A stretch of DNA of 64,000 nucleotides. Origin: Devosia sp. GTDB taxonomy: Bacteria; Pseudomonadota; Alphaproteobacteria; Rhizobiales; Devosiaceae. Positions 62,710 to 64,000 of the stretch are shown here, in pieces (the first letter of the stretch is position 1; the number at the start of each line of letters is the position of its first letter). The stretch lies in contig NZ_JAGIAW010000012.1 of assembly GCF_017744655.1 (NCBI RefSeq), forward strand, positions 1 to 64,000, in the 5' to 3' direction. Made by a program: the position numbers and the translations under genes. A model generated the notes under the pieces. It ran no database searches and had not been told where the DNA came from. It was given only the letters and a program-made list of their open reading frames with translations.

Positions 62710-63153
62710 ATGCGTTCGAAGATTATTCACGAAGTGGATGGCGAAAGGACCTTTGCCGTCATCCTTGAAACGGGAGACGAGGTCATGGCCTCGCTCAATG
62801 CGTTCGCAACCGAAAACAATCTCACTGCCGCCAATTTCACGGCGATCGGCGCCTTATCCCGTGCGACGCTTGCATTTTTCGATTGGGACCAAAAGGAATA
62901 CCTGCCTATTCCCGTGGACGAGCAGGTGGAAGTCGCTTCCCTGATCGGAGACATTGCCACGGGGCCAGATGGAAAGCCGGCTGTCCATGCTCACGCCGTA
63001 CTCGGAAAATCCAGCGGAGCTGCCGTCGCCGGCCACCTGCAGGCCGCCACCGTGCGACCGACACTCGAGATCATCCTGACCGAGTCCCCCGGCCATCTGC
63101 GAAAACGCTATGATCCCGCCATCGGCATCGCCCTCGTCGACCCCGGGCTTTGA
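62710..63153 (+). CDS. PPC/DUF296 domain protein
   Basis: The 147-residue protein is a single PPC domain: the typical start FAVILETGDEVMASLNAFA, NFTAIGALSRATLAFFDW, the His cluster VHAHAVLGK and ATVRPTLEIILTESP. In plants the domain accompanies AT-hook DNA-binding proteins; bacterial single-domain forms are trimeric and of unknown role. ATG 62710 has GGTGGAGG upstream; TTG 62695 is an alternative. Confidence 0.85.
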   Translation: MRSKIIHEVDGERTFAVILETGDEVMASLNAFATENNLTAANFTAIGALSRATLAFFDWDQKEYLPIPVDEQVEVASLIGDIATGPDGKPAVHAHAVLGKSSGAAVAGHLQAATVRPTLEIILTESPGHLRKRYDPAIGIALVDPGL

Positions 63154-63174
63154 CCAGCCCAGTCAGTTGGCGGC

Positions 63175-63444
63175 TCACAGCGCCCGATAGAGCCTGACCA
63201 TGTTCGTCTGCCCGTCCTGGCTCCAATAGACCCGGCAGATCAGCCGGTTGCGGTTCTGGCCGCCCCGCACGCCTTTCTCACCCAAAGCTTGCAAAGCTGC
63301 ATCCTCCGGAGAGCGGGCATCCACCAGATTTTCTGGTTCGATAGTTCCCGAGCGCAGGTCGATCACGCGGAACAGAGGCAAGGCTTCTCCTTCGGTTGCT
63401 GGCAAAAAGAAGCCCCAGCGGCGAGCTGGGGCGCGGTCAGACAA
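63175..63444 (-). CDS. Small hypothetical protein
   Basis: The 89-residue protein, not recognised, has a basic start, a PLFRVIDLRSGTIEPENLVDARSPEDAALQALGE core and an end reading RVYWSQDGQTNMVRLYRAL. The core and its conserved look suggest a real soluble protein. The first 20 residues may not be translated; a start near 63380 would also fit. Confidence 0.55.
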   Translation of the reverse strand: MSDRAPARRWGFFLPATEGEALPLFRVIDLRSGTIEPENLVDARSPEDAALQALGEKGVRGGQNRNRLICRVYWSQDGQTNMVRLYRAL

Positions 63445-63474
63445 TGGCGAAACGCGCTTGACAGAACCCCGGTT

Positions 63475-63702
63475 TCATTGAGCCCAGGTGATCCGCTGCT
63501 TCTGCCTCCGCTTCATCTGCAACAATTGGCCCGTAATGAGGGCCCTTACCGTCTTTGCTGCCGGGACAGCGCCCAGCGGGCTGACGATCAGTTTTCCCTC
63601 GATCTGGGCATGGATGATGTCGTTTTCGACAAAGTACGCAGCTTTGTGCATCTGTCCGTCGAACTCGACCTCTACGTCGAAGACCTGAGATTGCATTTCC
63701 AT
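63475..63702 (-). CDS. Small hypothetical protein
   Basis: The 75-residue protein, not recognised, has a beta-rich first half (QVFDVEVEFDGQMHKAAYFVENDIIHAQIEGKL) and a basic C-terminal helix ending in KRRQKQRITWAQ. AGGAGG lies seven bases before ATG 63702, strong support for a real gene. No membrane segment. Confidence 0.65.
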   Translation of the reverse strand: MEMQSQVFDVEVEFDGQMHKAAYFVENDIIHAQIEGKLIVSPLGAVPAAKTVRALITGQLLQMKRRQKQRITWAQ

Positions 63703-63777
63703 CTGTGATCCTCCTGTATGCAGCTTAGGCGCACGGGAGGGCACGGCGCATTTAACTTTGACGCGACACGCGCAAGA

Positions 63778-63993
63778 TTAGTTTTGCACTTTCTGGCTGC
63801 TCGGCGGGTTTGCTTCAAGGCGTTCAAGCGCCCATCCGACACGGTCGGCGACGTCCAGATCGAAGTCCTGATCGGGCGAAGTCAGCTCATAGGCCCGCAA
63901 TTGCTCCGGAGTGATCCCGGCCGCCGCAGCGAAAGCCTCGGGATCCATGCCGAGGGACAGGCGGCGATTATGATCGCCTTTCGGCTCTCGCAT
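63778..63993 (-). CDS. Small helix-turn-helix-like protein
   Basis: The 71-residue protein has LGMDPEAFAAAAGITPEQLRAYE at about 14-36, which resembles the helix-turn-helix of XRE regulators, and a C-terminal helix VADRVGWALERLEAN. It may be a small DNA-binding protein; the recognition helix is not strongly basic, so this is tentative. The start near the window edge (63993) looks plausible. Confidence 0.55.
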   Translation of the reverse strand: MREPKGDHNRRLSLGMDPEAFAAAAGITPEQLRAYELTSPDQDFDLDVADRVGWALERLEANPPSSQKVQN

Positions 63994-64000
63994 GGTGGGT

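Overview
The window reads as chromosome of an alphaproteobacterium of the order Hyphomicrobiales, most like Devosia or a close relative. The support is indirect: high GC, a general L-amino-acid transporter of the AapJQMP type, a mitochondrial-type complex I accessory subunit (NDUFS4-like), PrtD/PrsD-type secretion genes, and many alphaproteobacterial ABC and Gfo/Idh genes. No rRNA or housekeeping marker is present to settle the genus.

The left third (1-23 kb) is accessory. It opens with the right end of an IS21-like element that has cut away all but the last codons of a hipB-like gene and left a HipA-family kinase. A frameshifted LacI fragment and an AraC regulator follow. Next is a tryptophan-tryptophylquinone (TTQ) amine dehydrogenase operon: heavy chain, MauE, MauD, light chain and two cytochromes c. 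Then comes a seven-gene resistance operon on one strand (outer-membrane factor, membrane-fusion protein, RND pump, ABC exporter, response regulator, histidine kinase, GNAT acetyltransferase). After it is an arsenic island: a DUF6428 gene divergent from arsR, a thioredoxin-type arsC, aqpS, a glutaredoxin-type arsC, arsH and an MFS exporter. A frameshifted alpha/beta hydrolase closes this part.

The middle (23-33.6 kb) holds an alpha/beta hydrolase, two ferritin-like secreted proteins, a DUF4394 protein and a SigK/RskA-type ECF sigma and anti-sigma pair. It then holds a type I secretion locus with a very small, Ser/Asp-rich protein containing no Lys or Arg, a perfect UUCG terminator, the ABC and HlyD-type subunits, and a 305-residue partner. 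This locus is the best candidate here for an undescribed system. A stretch of about 1 kb without a convincing gene leads to tRNA-Arg.

The right half (33.6-64 kb) is more ordinary. It has a LacI-controlled sugar operon (binding protein, two permeases, ATPase, two sugar-phosphate isomerase-like proteins and two Gfo/Idh oxidoreductases; a 3-keto-glycoside type pathway is likely), TraB/GumN, an NDUFS4-like protein, tRNA-Pro, PAP2 phosphatase and cystathionine beta-lyase. Next are aapJQMP with an unusually long AapQ and a second divergent binding protein, cardiolipin synthase, cysteine synthase, photolyase, an SRPBCC protein, a fosmidomycin-resistance-type MFS transporter, tRNA-Asn, MobA, BenE, a polysaccharide deacetylase lipoprotein, a PPC/DUF296 protein and three small proteins at the end.
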